The notes under the pieces: generated by a model
Databases searched by the model: none
What the model was told of the DNA's origin: nothing
Seen by the model: the letters and a program-made list of their open reading frames with translations, nothing else
DNA from: Mesorhizobium shangrilense
GTDB taxonomy: Bacteria; Pseudomonadota; Alphaproteobacteria; Rhizobiales; Rhizobiaceae
Assembly (NCBI RefSeq): GCF_028826155.1
Contig: NZ_JAQGPN010000001.1
Coordinates: forward strand, 997,501 to 1,061,500
DNA length: 64,000 bases
Direction: 5' to 3'
In this document: one piece after another, positions 1 to 8,325 of the stretch
How positions within the stretch are numbered: the stretch's first letter is position 1
Layout of the letters: every line of letters begins with the position of its first letter
Position numbers and translations under genes: made by a program

Positions 1-708
<708 letters not shown>

Positions 709-720
709 CTCATTCTCAAT

Positions 721-737
721 GCTCATCTGCGATGAGC
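721..737 (+). other. Perfect hairpin in the 23S-5S spacer
   Basis: GCTCATC (721-727) and GATGAGC (731-737) form a perfect 7-bp stem closed by the loop TGC, just after the 23S 3' end. Its place suggests a processing or stabilising structure in the rRNA precursor. The function is inferred from position only. The rest of the spacer up to 906 shows nothing I can name. Confidence 0.55.
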
Positions 738-906
738 ATCCAGCTTTCCTGTCCTCACGGCCGTATCGGCTGGCTCACGCCAGCCTGGCCTCCGGACGGG
801 GCACGCCATCAGGCGCGACGGCCAGTCGGCCTTGCGGGCGTCGCCCGAAGGACGGCTGTGCGGCACGAAACAGACAAAACAGCTTCTCGAAAAACATGCA
901 CTTTGC

Positions 907-1026
907 CGACCTGGTGGTTATGGCGGAGCGGCTGCACCCGATCCCATTCCGAACTCGGCCGTGAAACGCTCCAGCGCTGATGGTACTTCGTCTCAAGACG
1001 CGGGAGAGTAAGTCGCTGCCAGGTCT
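907..1026 (+). rRNA. rrf: 5S ribosomal RNA
   Basis: The 5' strand GACCTGG (908-914) pairs with CCAGGTC (1019-1025) to close helix I. The internal sequence around 935-965, with ACCCGATCCCATTCCGAACT, is the universal 5S loop B/C signature. Length is about 119 nt, the usual bacterial size. It follows 23S by about 200 nt, as in a normal rRNA operon. Ends are good to within 1-2 nt. Confidence 0.95.
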
Positions 1027-1085
1027 GCAAAATGCATGGAATAAGTCTTCTCGATACGCATGCCCGCCGGAAACGGCGGCTCAAG

Positions 1086-1105
1086 GGCCGCGCAAGCGGC
1101 CTTTT
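1086..1105 (+). terminator. Rho-independent terminator of the rRNA operon
   Basis: GGCCGC (1086-1091), loop GCAA, GCGGCC (1096-1101), then TTTT (1102-1105). A second small stem, CCGCC/GGCGG, lies just upstream near 1065-1080. It sits 60 nt after 5S and before tRNA-fMet, so the tRNA may depend on read-through or on its own promoter. Confidence 0.8.
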
Positions 1106-1157
1106 GTGTTGCAGCACTTCACTTCCGGTGGGCCAATGCCCATCTGTAAAAGGTTGA

Positions 1158-1234
<77 letters not shown>

Positions 1235-1261
1235 ATCTTCCCGAAACTATCCCAAACGCGT

Positions 1262-1294
1262 TGTCTGGCGCATCGGCTGCGCCGATGCTGGACA
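1262..1294. repeat. Inverted repeat between the tRNA and its partial copy
   Basis: GCATCGGC (1270-1277) and GCCGATGC (1281-1288) form a perfect 8-bp stem with loop TGC. After a small internal loop the stem extends with TGTC (1262-1265) and GACA (1291-1294). It occupies the place where the 5' half of the duplicated tRNA would be expected, so it is either the scar of a rearrangement or a small structured RNA. Confidence 0.6.
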
Positions 1295-1296
1295 AG

Positions 1297-1361
1297 GTAG
1301 CTCCTCGTCCTGCGGACCATAACCTGAAGGTCACAGGTTCAAATCCTGTCCCCGCAACCAA
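1297..1361 (+). pseudogene. Partial duplicate of tRNA-fMet (3' half)
   Basis: Bases 1318-1361 repeat 1192-1235 exactly (44 nt), covering the anticodon CAT, variable loop, T arm, acceptor 3' strand and CCA. The block GGTAGCTC near 1297-1304 matches the D arm, but the sequence then diverges and no 5' acceptor strand exists. It cannot form a cloverleaf, so it is a tRNA remnant and not a second gene. A direct repeat of a tRNA 3' end is also what a tRNA-targeting integrative element leaves behind, although only about 80 bp lie between the copies here. Confidence 0.85.
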
Positions 1362-1370
1362 ATACCATAA

Positions 1371-1398
1371 ACGGCCCGGCCCAGCCCGGGCCGTTTTT
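1371..1398 (+). terminator. Rho-independent terminator after the tRNA region
   Basis: ACGGCCCGG (1371-1379) pairs with CCGGGCCGT (1386-1394), a perfect 9-bp GC-rich stem, followed by a T run to 1398. It would end the tRNA-fMet transcript, including the partial copy. Bases 1399-1581 hold no feature I can support. Confidence 0.85.
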
Positions 1399-1581
1399 GT
1401 GTTCGACGGTCAACTGCTCGAGACTGTGTGACCAGCAATCAATCCGCCGCATCATCCGTCCTCCGCCTAACCGTTACGTGCAAGCCGAACGACATGGAGG
1501 GCCGCAGCACGCTTCAAATCATCTCCCCAGCGCCAAGGCCGCGGCGCATCGCCGCGGGCCTCTTTGCTTTGGCGATTCCGG

Positions 1582-2526
1582 TCACTGGATGCGGACATCG
1601 TGAAGCCTGCTGAGCTTGTCGGGGTTTCGCATGATGTAGATTTCATCTATCCGCCCCGATGCGTCATAAGAGAGCGACACGGTCGCCACCACTATCCCTG
1701 CCTGGCGCAGCACAAGTCCCAATGCGCCGTTGAGTTCGGCCAGCCGCCACTCATAGGGCTTCCACCATTCGCTGAACCGTTCAGTCAGGATCCGGATCAC
1801 CTCCCTGCCGTGGCTGACATCGACCACGGTGGACGCCTTTCCTCCGCCATCCGCGGTCAGCCTCACATCGCTGACCAGCAGTTGCGCGAGGTCGTCGGGC
1901 TGACCGGTACGAACTGCGTCTTCGAATGCGGCAAGCAGTTCGCGCTGTCTGTCCCATGAAGGCGGGTGGCGTACCTCGTCGCGGCTGATGCGGGCGTTTG
2001 CGCGCGACACCAGCTTGCGACAGGCTGCTTCATTCATATCCAGGGCGGCGGCGACGTCGGCATAACCCACGTCGAAGATCTCGCGCAGCAGATAGGCCGC
2101 CCTTTCCTTCGGCGCGAGCCGTTCCAGAACGAGCAGGAACGCCGTCGAAAGAGAGGATGAAAGCTCCAGCATCTCAGCCGGATCAGATGATTCGGTGAGC
2201 GTCTGGACCGGTTCAGGAAGCCAGTTTCCGACGTAATCGACCCGCGTCCGATACGCGGACCGAAGCATGTCGACGGCTCGACGGGTGCAGACGGTCGTCA
2301 ACCATGCGCCGGGTGATTTCATGGTTGCCTTCTCCGCGTTCTGCCATCGAAGATAGGTGTCCTGGACGGCATCCTCGGCCTCGGCATGGGAGCCGAGGAT
2401 GCGGTAGGCGATGCCAAGCAGGCGGGGTCTCGCGGTTTCGAAGAACGTGACCCCGTGAGGGTCGTCTGTGGTGGTCCCAGCGCGATGGACGTGTTCGGCA
2501 TCGTCAGTTCCTCTGTCCTCGCGCAT
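1582..2526 (-). CDS. ECF41-family RNA polymerase sigma factor with C-terminal SnoaL-like domain
   Basis: A 314-aa extracytoplasmic-function sigma factor. Region 2 is near the N-terminus (TARPRLLGIAYRILGS, then AEDAVQDTYLRW) and region 4 near residues 140-185 (LAPKERAAYLLREIFDVGY). Three ECF41 hallmarks are visible: WLPEP in the linker, DGGGK in the C-terminal extension and NPDKL close to the end. ECF41 proteins carry no anti-sigma partner; the fused C-terminal domain is known to modulate activity. The start MREDRG is chosen over an upstream frame because GGCGGAG lies just before it. It is the second gene of an operon behind the monooxygenase-like gene (41-nt gap). A matching ECF41 promoter precedes that operon, so autoregulation is likely. 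The inducing signal is unknown. Confidence 0.92.
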   Translation of the reverse strand: MREDRGTDDAEHVHRAGTTTDDPHGVTFFETARPRLLGIAYRILGSHAEAEDAVQDTYLRWQNAEKATMKSPGAWLTTVCTRRAVDMLRSAYRTRVDYVGNWLPEPVQTLTESSDPAEMLELSSSLSTAFLLVLERLAPKERAAYLLREIFDVGYADVAAALDMNEAACRKLVSRANARISRDEVRHPPSWDRQRELLAAFEDAVRTGQPDDLAQLLVSDVRLTADGGGKASTVVDVSHGREVIRILTERFSEWWKPYEWRLAELNGALGLVLRQAGIVVATVSLSYDASGRIDEIYIMRNPDKLSRLHDVRIQ

Positions 2527-2567
2527 CGGTCTGCTCCGCCTCTTCTCTTCTGCCTGGAAGGTGATGC

Positions 2568-2882
2568 CTAGGCGGTCGTTCCCTTGACCCATTGTGGCGT
2601 TGCGGCGCGGAATTCGGACGTGCCTGCAATAAGGGCGGCACTCTCGCGCTCGTAGTCTGCATACCAAGGTTGTTTCATGAACTCACCGGCGCTGTCAGCA
2701 TCGGCATGGATCTGAAAGACCAGGATCGCGTCGGCATCATTGTCGTCGTAGCAATAGAAGTAGGCGGGTTGCCCGTCACTGCCGGCGACATAACCGCGAA
2801 CGTACTTTTCCCAGACCTGGCGGAGTTCGTCACGCTTGCCGGGCTTGGCGGTGTGCTTGATGAAGAGGGCATTCTTGCTCAT
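2568..2882 (-). CDS. Antibiotic-biosynthesis-monooxygenase (ABM)-like protein, ECF41 partner
   Basis: A 104-aa single-domain protein with the ferredoxin-like ABM pattern: an N-terminal strand (ALFIKHTAKPGKRDELRQVW), a central FYCYDD strand and a late FMKQPWYADY helix. Such proteins are small cofactor-free quinol monooxygenases or related dimeric oxidoreductases. ECF41 sigma factors are typically encoded next to small redox enzymes, so this is the probable effector of the adjacent sigma factor. The start MSKNAL is preferred to an ATG eight codons upstream. The substrate cannot be told from sequence. Confidence 0.8.
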   Translation of the reverse strand: MSKNALFIKHTAKPGKRDELRQVWEKYVRGYVAGSDGQPAYFYCYDDNDADAILVFQIHADADSAGEFMKQPWYADYERESAALIAGTSEFRAATPQWVKGTTA

Positions 2883-2945
2883 TTCCGGGTTCCTTTTGGT
2901 TGGCAACCCCGTGCGCGTTGATGAGGGCCTGGGCTGCTATGTCTT

Positions 2946-2972
2946 GACGTTCGAGGCCGCAGGTTTGTGACA
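2946..2972 (-). promoter_or_regulatory. ECF41-type promoter (TGTCACA-N16-CGTC)
   Basis: On the minus strand TGTCACA (2966-2972) is followed after exactly 16 nt by CGTC (2946-2949). As I recall it, this is the published ECF41 consensus with its spacing. The -10 element ends 63 nt before the ABM-like start, leaving room for a 5' leader. A full-length match next to an ECF41 gene is strong evidence of self-activation. Confidence 0.85.
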
Positions 2973-3160
2973 GGCGAAACGAAATAGGTGCGCGCGGCCG
3001 CGGTTTCTCCGCCGCGCAGGCCATCGTGACCGGAGGGAGCACGATGCGAGACATCGCTCGCCGAGCGGTGCCGCTGGGGCGGTGCAGCGACGTACGTGGC
3101 GTTGATGTCGCGTCATCGTGGATCGTCGAACCCGGTCGCCCGGGCGGTAGGCGCGGCGGC

Positions 3161-3826
3161 CTAGTCTGACTTGACGATGAAGCGCAGCACCAGCTCCACC
3201 GCATGGCGGCGAAGCGTCTCCTGGCCTTCCGGCCGGTACAGCCTGTCGCCGAAGATGCGTGAGAAGGTCGCGCGGTTGGAGACGTTGAAAAAACTCAGCG
3301 CGCTGATCTGCCAGTGCAGTTCGAGCGGTTCGATGTCGTCGCGGAACAGGCCGGCCTCGCGGCCGCGCCGGCAGATGGCCTCGAGCTTCTCGATCGCGCC
3401 GGCGTTCAGTCCGGCGATCAGCTCCGACTGCTCCATGTAGACGCCGTGATGGATGTTCTCGATCATCACGATTCGAATGAAGTCGGGGTTGCGGCTGTGG
3501 TGGTCGAAGGTGAACTCGACCAGGCGCGTCAGGGCGTCAACGGGCGGCAGGTGCTCCAGATCGAGCTTCTGCTCGCCTTCGCGGACCGTGCGGTACGCTT
3601 CCTCGAGCACGCGGCGGTAGAGGCCGTCCTTGTCGCCGAAATAATAGTAGATCATGCGCTTCGACGTGCGCGTCTTGGCTGCGATCTCATCGATGCGGGC
3701 GCCGGAAAGACCGTTGGCGGCGAATTCCGCCATGGCGACGGCCAGGATGTTCGATTGGACGCCGGCGGGATCCTGCTTCCAGCCGCCGCGGCCGCCCTTT
3801 TCCGCCTCCAGACCCAGGCCGACCAT
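3161..3826 (-). CDS. TetR/AcrR-family regulator, probable quinate/shikimate operon repressor
   Basis: A 221-aa TetR-type protein. The N-terminal helix-turn-helix reads SGARIDEIAAKTRTSKRMIY and is followed by the YYFGDKDGLYRRVL helix that ends the DNA-binding domain. The C-terminal ligand-binding helical domain runs from about residue 75. The start MVGLGLEAEKG is preferred because GAGGAG lies 8-10 nt upstream; an earlier in-frame ATG has no such site. It is divergent from the dehydrogenase/TRAP operon across a 137-bp gap with inverted repeats, so it probably controls that operon in response to a pathway compound. The effector is inferred, not seen. Confidence 0.88.
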   Translation of the reverse strand: MVGLGLEAEKGGRGGWKQDPAGVQSNILAVAMAEFAANGLSGARIDEIAAKTRTSKRMIYYYFGDKDGLYRRVLEEAYRTVREGEQKLDLEHLPPVDALTRLVEFTFDHHSRNPDFIRIVMIENIHHGVYMEQSELIAGLNAGAIEKLEAICRRGREAGLFRDDIEPLELHWQISALSFFNVSNRATFSRIFGDRLYRPEGQETLRRHAVELVLRFIVKSD

Positions 3827-3919
3827 TTTCGCAACTCCTCGTTCGCAGCGGCTCTTACACGATTTAACCGCTTCGTTCAAAGCGCTTGACCGAATTAACC
3901 AGGCAGTTCAAAGTGAGCC

Positions 3920-3946
3920 TTCCCGCATTCTGGCCCGATGCGGGAA
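3920..3946. promoter_or_regulatory. Perfect inverted repeat, candidate operator of the catabolic operon
   Basis: TTCCCGCAT (3920-3928) and ATGCGGGAA (3938-3946) form a perfect 9-bp inverted repeat with a 9-nt spacer, 17 nt upstream of the dehydrogenase start and just before its GGGAGGAG site. TetR proteins bind palindromes of about this size. It could instead be an mRNA hairpin. A looser palindrome centred on AGCGCT lies near 3893 on the TetR side. Confidence 0.5.
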
Positions 3947-3963
3947 ATGGGAGGAGTTCCGCC

Positions 3964-4869
3964 ATGGCGGACGGGGTTGTCGACCTTCTGCGTGAAATGG
4001 CGGCGCCGCGCGCAGCGGCGGCGTCCGGGGTTCGGCGCGTGCTGGTCGGCCTTGTGGGCCGCGCCATCCAGGCGTCGCGCACGCCGGCCATGCACGAGCG
4101 CGAGGCGACGCGTCACGGGCTCGACTGCACCTATGTGCTCATCGATTTCGACCGGCTTGGCCTCGCAGACGACAGGCTGGGCGATGTCGTCGCCGCGGCC
4201 GCCGAGTGCGGGTTCGACGGCCTCAACGTCACCCATCCCTTCAAGCAGGCCGCCATCGGCCATGTCGACGCGCTGGCGCCGGAGGCGGAGGCGATCGGCG
4301 CCATCAACACGATCGTGTTCGGGGAGGCGGGCCGTACGGGACACAACACCGACAGTTGGGGCTTCTCCGAGAGCTTTCGGGAAGGGCTGCCGGGCGTTCG
4401 GCTCGATCGCGTCGTCCAGTTTGGCGCGGGCGGCGCGGGCGCTGCTGTCGCCTGCGCCCTGATGGGGCTTGGCGTCGACGCGCTCGCCATTGTCGACAGC
4501 GACACAGCGCGGGCGGATCAGCTCGTGCGGCGCATGGCGCCGCGATTTGCGGGCCGGATCGAGTTGGCGCGCGATGCCGCCTCGGCCCTCGCCGCGGCGG
4601 ACGGCATCGTCAATGCGACCCCGGTCGGGATGGCGAAATATCCGGGCATGTCGTTCGATGCCCGACACCTCACCCCGCGCCATTGGGTGGCGGAGATCGT
4701 CTATTTTCCGGAGGAGACCGAGCTTCTGCGCTGCGCCCGTGCGCTGGGCTGCCGCACGCTGGCGGGGGCCGGAATGGCGATCTTCCAGGCCGTGCGCGCC
4801 TTCGAACTGTTCACCGGCAGGACGGCGGACCGGCGCGCGATGGCCAGCCATTTCGAGGCGGCGGCATGA
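3964..4869 (+). CDS. Shikimate/quinate dehydrogenase (AroE-like, catabolic type)
   Basis: A 301-aa AroE-superfamily oxidoreductase. The substrate domain has the variant GRAIQASRTPAMHEREA in place of the biosynthetic GxPIxHSxSPxMHN, and keeps NVTHPFK with the catalytic Lys. The nucleotide domain has GAGGAGAAVA followed by IVDSD. The acidic residue at the end of that strand suggests NAD(+) rather than NADP(+), as in catabolic quinate/shikimate dehydrogenases. NATPVGM is also present. The start is set by GGGAGGAG seven nt upstream. It heads the operon and would oxidise quinate or shikimate to 3-dehydroquinate or 3-dehydroshikimate. Biosynthetic AroE is unlikely given the dehydratase downstream. 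Confidence 0.88.
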   Translation: MADGVVDLLREMAAPRAAAASGVRRVLVGLVGRAIQASRTPAMHEREATRHGLDCTYVLIDFDRLGLADDRLGDVVAAAAECGFDGLNVTHPFKQAAIGHVDALAPEAEAIGAINTIVFGEAGRTGHNTDSWGFSESFREGLPGVRLDRVVQFGAGGAGAAVACALMGLGVDALAIVDSDTARADQLVRRMAPRFAGRIELARDAASALAAADGIVNATPVGMAKYPGMSFDARHLTPRHWVAEIVYFPEETELLRCARALGCRTLAGAGMAIFQAVRAFELFTGRTADRRAMASHFEAAA

Positions 4870-4984
4870 CGGCGCTGCCTGAACTGGTCGAATGGGGCAG
4901 CTGGCAACGGTTGGCTGGCTGCCATGTCCGGAAAAGGAACACCACGCCTGGGAACTGATACCAACAACACAAGGGAGGAATGAC

Positions 4985-5971
4985 ATGAAACTGGATCTTA
5001 CACGCCGCCAACTGCTCGCCGGGGCCGGCATACTGGCTGTGTCTACGGCGTTTCCGGCGCTCGCGCAGGACAAGCCGAAGCTGCGCTTTTCGGCCGTCTT
5101 CTCGGAGCAGGACATTCGCGCCGAGATGATGAAGAAGTTTGCGGAGGGGGTCACCGGCGACTTCGCCTTCGAGGGCTTTTATGGCGGCAACCTCTTCAAG
5201 CAGGGCACCGAGCTCGTCGCCCTCCAGCGCGGCAACCTCGAGATGGGCAATATCGCGCCCCAGGACATCTCCAAGCAGATCCCGGCCTGGTCGATCGTGA
5301 CCGCCGGCTATCTGTTCCGGGACGCGGCTCATGTCAGGGCCTTCTTCAACAGCGAGGCGGGCGCGGAACTGAAGAAGATGGCCGCGGACCAGCTTGGCGT
5401 GGTGATCCTCGGTCCCACCTATTTCGGCGTGCGCCAGGTCGGCCTCAAGCCCGACAAGGAGATCAAGACCCCGAGCGACATGGCGGGCGTCAAGCTGCGC
5501 ATGCCGGGAGGCGACGCCTGGCAGTTCCTGGGCGAAGCGCTCGGCGCAAACCCGACGCCGATGGCCTATGCCGAGGTCTACACGGGCCTGCAGACCGGGG
5601 CGATCGACGGCCAGGACAACCCGTTGCCCAACGTCGAGAACATGAAGTTCTACGAGGTGATGTCGCAGATCGTGCTGACCTCGCATCTCGTCGGCTTCGA
5701 CCTGCTCACCGTTTCGAAGAAGGTGTGGGACGAGATGGGCGCCGAGAAGCAGGCGAAGTTCCAGGCAGCCGCCGATGCGGCGATCGATTTCTCGACCGAA
5801 AAGCACCTCGCTCGCGAGAAGGAGCTGGTCGAGACCTTCAAGGGCAAGGGCCTGAAGATCTACGAGCCCGACGTGGCCGCTTTCCGCAAGCACGTTCAGG
5901 AGAAGTACCTGGCCTCCGACCTGGCGAAGGACTGGCCGCAGGGCATGGTCGATAAGATCAACGCCCTCTGA
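4985..5971 (+). CDS. TRAP transporter solute-binding protein (DctP family)
   Basis: A 328-aa periplasmic binding protein. The N-terminus has a twin-arginine-like signal (TRRQLLAGAGILAVS) with likely cleavage after ALAQ. The DctP fold is shown by the central block VKLRMPGGDAWQFLGEALGA, whose Arg is the usual carboxylate-binding residue, and by YTGLQTGAIDGQDNPL. GGGAGGA precedes the start. It would deliver an organic acid to the membrane subunits encoded just downstream. Flanking genes suggest quinate, shikimate or dehydroshikimate as ligand, which is inference. Confidence 0.92.
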   Translation: MKLDLTRRQLLAGAGILAVSTAFPALAQDKPKLRFSAVFSEQDIRAEMMKKFAEGVTGDFAFEGFYGGNLFKQGTELVALQRGNLEMGNIAPQDISKQIPAWSIVTAGYLFRDAAHVRAFFNSEAGAELKKMAADQLGVVILGPTYFGVRQVGLKPDKEIKTPSDMAGVKLRMPGGDAWQFLGEALGANPTPMAYAEVYTGLQTGAIDGQDNPLPNVENMKFYEVMSQIVLTSHLVGFDLLTVSKKVWDEMGAEKQAKFQAAADAAIDFSTEKHLAREKELVETFKGKGLKIYEPDVAAFRKHVQEKYLASDLAKDWPQGMVDKINAL

Positions 5972-6036
5972 TCGTCCACGGCGCCGAACGCCCGCTCACC
6001 GGCGTTCGGCCGCTCCCGAAGAGAGCGGGGAGAACC

Positions 6037-6558
6037 ATGTTGCAGAAACGGCTGCCCGACCTTGGCGCGTGGCTCTACAGACGGGCCGAGAACCTGCTCG
6101 CCGGGATGCTCGGCGCGATGTTCGCGGCCTTCCTGCTGCAGATCGTCTTCCGCTATGTGCTGAACTTTCCGATCGGCTGGACCAACGAGATCAGCGTCGT
6201 TCTCTGGCTGTGGCTGGTGCTCTTCGGGGCCGCATTCGTCCTGCGCGAGGAGGAGGAAATCCGCTTCGACCTGATCTATGCAGCGGTCAGCGGGCGGACG
6301 CGGCGTGTCATGGTCGTCGCCGCCGCAGCCTGCCTGCTCATTCTCTACGGCATGTCCCTGCCGGCCACCTGGGACTACGTGACCTTCATGAAGGTCGAGA
6401 GCATGGCCTATCTGAAGATCCGGTTCGACCTGCTGTTCTCGATCTACATCGTCTTCGTGCTAGCCGCGATCGCCCGATACCTGTGGCTGGCATGGCGGGC
6501 GTTGCGGGGCGATGCGCCCGGGGAATTCGATCCGACCAAGGCGGGATCGGGCGTATGA
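6037..6558 (+). CDS. TRAP transporter small permease (DctQ family)
   Basis: A 173-aa membrane protein with four predicted hydrophobic helices, about residues 20-45, 52-75, 90-112 and 130-150. The hallmark NFPIGWTNEISVVLWLWLVL matches DctQ. It lies 65 nt after the binding protein and overlaps the large permease by 4 nt (ATGA), which implies translational coupling and a stoichiometric membrane complex. Confidence 0.92.
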   Translation: MLQKRLPDLGAWLYRRAENLLAGMLGAMFAAFLLQIVFRYVLNFPIGWTNEISVVLWLWLVLFGAAFVLREEEEIRFDLIYAAVSGRTRRVMVVAAAACLLILYGMSLPATWDYVTFMKVESMAYLKIRFDLLFSIYIVFVLAAIARYLWLAWRALRGDAPGEFDPTKAGSGV

Positions 6559-7856
6559 ACCTCGCCAGTCCCTTCTCGCTCTCCATCGCGGCCATCACGC
6601 TTCTCGCCTTCCTGGGGCTGCCGATCGGCCATGCGATGATCGCGGGCTCGATCTTCTACCTCTGGCTCGCCGGCCTGGACATGGGGACGGCCGCCGAGCA
6701 GTTCCTCAACGGGATGTACTCCAACTACATCATCCTGGCGGTGCCGCTTTTCGTGCTCGCTGCCGAGCTGATGAACATCGGCTCGATGACGGAGCGCCTG
6801 CTTCGCTTCTGCGACGCCTTCATCGGCCGGTTCCGCGGTGGGCTCGCCCAGGTCAACGTCCTGCAGTCGATCATCTTCGCAGGCATGTCGGGTTCGGCCA
6901 TCGCCGACGCCGCCGGCACCGGCAAGATGATGCAGAACATGATGACCAAGGACGACAAGTATCCGGCGAGCTTTGCGGCGGCGCTGACTGCCGCGACCGC
7001 GGTGATCGGCCCCATCATCCCACCTTCGATCCCGATGGTGATCTACGCGCTCGTGTCGGATGCCTCGATCGGCTATCTGTTCCTTGGCGGGGTCATTCCT
7101 GGTCTTCTGATGGCGCTGTCGCAGATGGCGATCGTCGCCGTCGCCGCCCGCCGGCGCAACTTCCCCGTCGAAACGCCGACGCCGCTGCGCGAACTGCCCG
7201 GCATCACCTGGCGCGCCTTCCCGACCCTGATGATGCCGGTCGTGCTGCTGGGCGGCATCTACACCGGCGCGACGACGCCGACCGAAGCGGCGGCGATCGC
7301 AGCCGCCTATGCGCTGCTCATCTCGGTGGTGCTCTACCGCAGCGTCAGCTTCGGCGACTTCTACCGGTCGCTGCTGGCGAGCGCGCGCACCTCGGCTTCG
7401 ATCGGCATGCTGATCGCTGGAGCGCTCGTCTTCAACTACGTCGTCACCGTCGAGAACATCCCCAACGACCTGCGGCTGCTGCTCACCGCCTGGGACCTGT
7501 CTCCGCTGGGCTTCCTCATCCTGGTCAACGTGATCCTGCTGCTGCTCGGCTGCGTGCTGGAGGGCACGACGATCCTGCTGGTGATCGTGCCCGTCTTCAT
7601 CCCGACCGCGCAGTCGCTGGGCATCGACATGGTGCATTTCGGGGTGGTCGTGGTGGTAAACATCATGCTGGGCCTCATCACGCCGCCCTACGGGCTGCTG
7701 CTCTTCATCATGACGCGCATCGCCGAGGTTCCGTTGAAGGACATCGTCAGCGACGTGCTGCCCTTCCTCTGGGCGATGTTGGCGGCGCTGGCGCTCATCA
7801 CATTGTTTCCCGACCTGGTGCTTTGGCTCCCGAGGCTGCTCGGCTACGGCGGTTGA
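6555..7856 (+). CDS. TRAP transporter large permease (DctM family)
   Basis: A 433-aa integral membrane protein with about 12 hydrophobic helices. DctM landmarks include GMSGSAIADAAGTGKMM, TAATAVIGPIIPPSIPMVIY, TPTEAAAIAAAYAL and the late LGLITPPYGLLLF. It catalyses sodium- or proton-coupled uptake with DctP and DctQ. The start is the ATG overlapping the dctQ stop; a longer upstream frame is rejected because it runs through dctQ. Confidence 0.94.
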   Translation: MNLASPFSLSIAAITLLAFLGLPIGHAMIAGSIFYLWLAGLDMGTAAEQFLNGMYSNYIILAVPLFVLAAELMNIGSMTERLLRFCDAFIGRFRGGLAQVNVLQSIIFAGMSGSAIADAAGTGKMMQNMMTKDDKYPASFAAALTAATAVIGPIIPPSIPMVIYALVSDASIGYLFLGGVIPGLLMALSQMAIVAVAARRRNFPVETPTPLRELPGITWRAFPTLMMPVVLLGGIYTGATTPTEAAAIAAAYALLISVVLYRSVSFGDFYRSLLASARTSASIGMLIAGALVFNYVVTVENIPNDLRLLLTAWDLSPLGFLILVNVILLLLGCVLEGTTILLVIVPVFIPTAQSLGIDMVHFGVVVVVNIMLGLITPPYGLLLFIMTRIAEVPLKDIVSDVLPFLWAMLAALALITLFPDLVLWLPRLLGYGG

Positions 7857-7875
7857 ACCGAGAGAGGATGACGAC

Positions 7876-8325
7876 ATGACTGACAGCAGGCCGATCTTCA
7901 TCCTCAACGGGCCGAACCTGAACCGGCTTGGCATGCGCGAGCCCGAGATCTACGGCCGCACCACGCTGGCCGAGATCGAGGCCATGTGCCGCAAGGCCGC
8001 CGCCGCCCGCCCCGTGCGCTTCCACCAGACGAACGCCGAGCATCAGCTCGTCGACTGGGTCCATGAGGCGATCGACGAGGGAGCCGGGATCCTCATCAAT
8101 CCGGCTGGACTGAGCTTCCGGTCGATCCCGCTGCTGGACGCGCTGAAGATGTTCCGCGGCCCGATCGTCGAGCTGCACATATCGAACATTCATCGGCGCG
8201 AGGAGATCTACCAGAAGTCGCTCGTCTCGACGGTCGCCACCGCGGTCATCGCCGGCCTCGGCGCGCGCGGCTACGGGTTCGCGGTGAAGGCGCTGATCGA
8301 GATGATCGAAGAGCGCGCCGCATGA
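7876..8325 (+). CDS. aroQ: Type II 3-dehydroquinate dehydratase
   Basis: A 149-aa type II dehydroquinase. Catalytic motifs are readable: NGPNLNRLGMREPEIYG with the flexible-loop Arg and catalytic Tyr, the HQTNAEHQLVDW block, NPAGLSFRSIPLLDAL, and ELHISNIHRREEI with the catalytic His. It converts 3-dehydroquinate to 3-dehydroshikimate. Operon position between the importer and the dehydratase indicates quinate breakdown; type II enzymes also serve biosynthesis, so a second copy elsewhere is likely. It overlaps the next gene by 4 nt (ATGA). Confidence 0.93.
   Translation: MTDSRPIFILNGPNLNRLGMREPEIYGRTTLAEIEAMCRKAAAARPVRFHQTNAEHQLVDWVHEAIDEGAGILINPAGLSFRSIPLLDALKMFRGPIVELHISNIHRREEIYQKSLVSTVATAVIAGLGARGYGFAVKALIEMIEERAA

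Noticed and set aside
1291..1360. A second functional tRNA with anticodon CAT
   Set aside because: The 3' half matches tRNA-fMet exactly, but no 5' acceptor strand or proper D stem exists, so no cloverleaf can form.
6444..7934. A 496-codon minus-strand frame over dctM
   Set aside because: Its His/Asp/Arg-rich composition is the mirror of hydrophobic membrane codons. The plus strand encodes a clear DctM.
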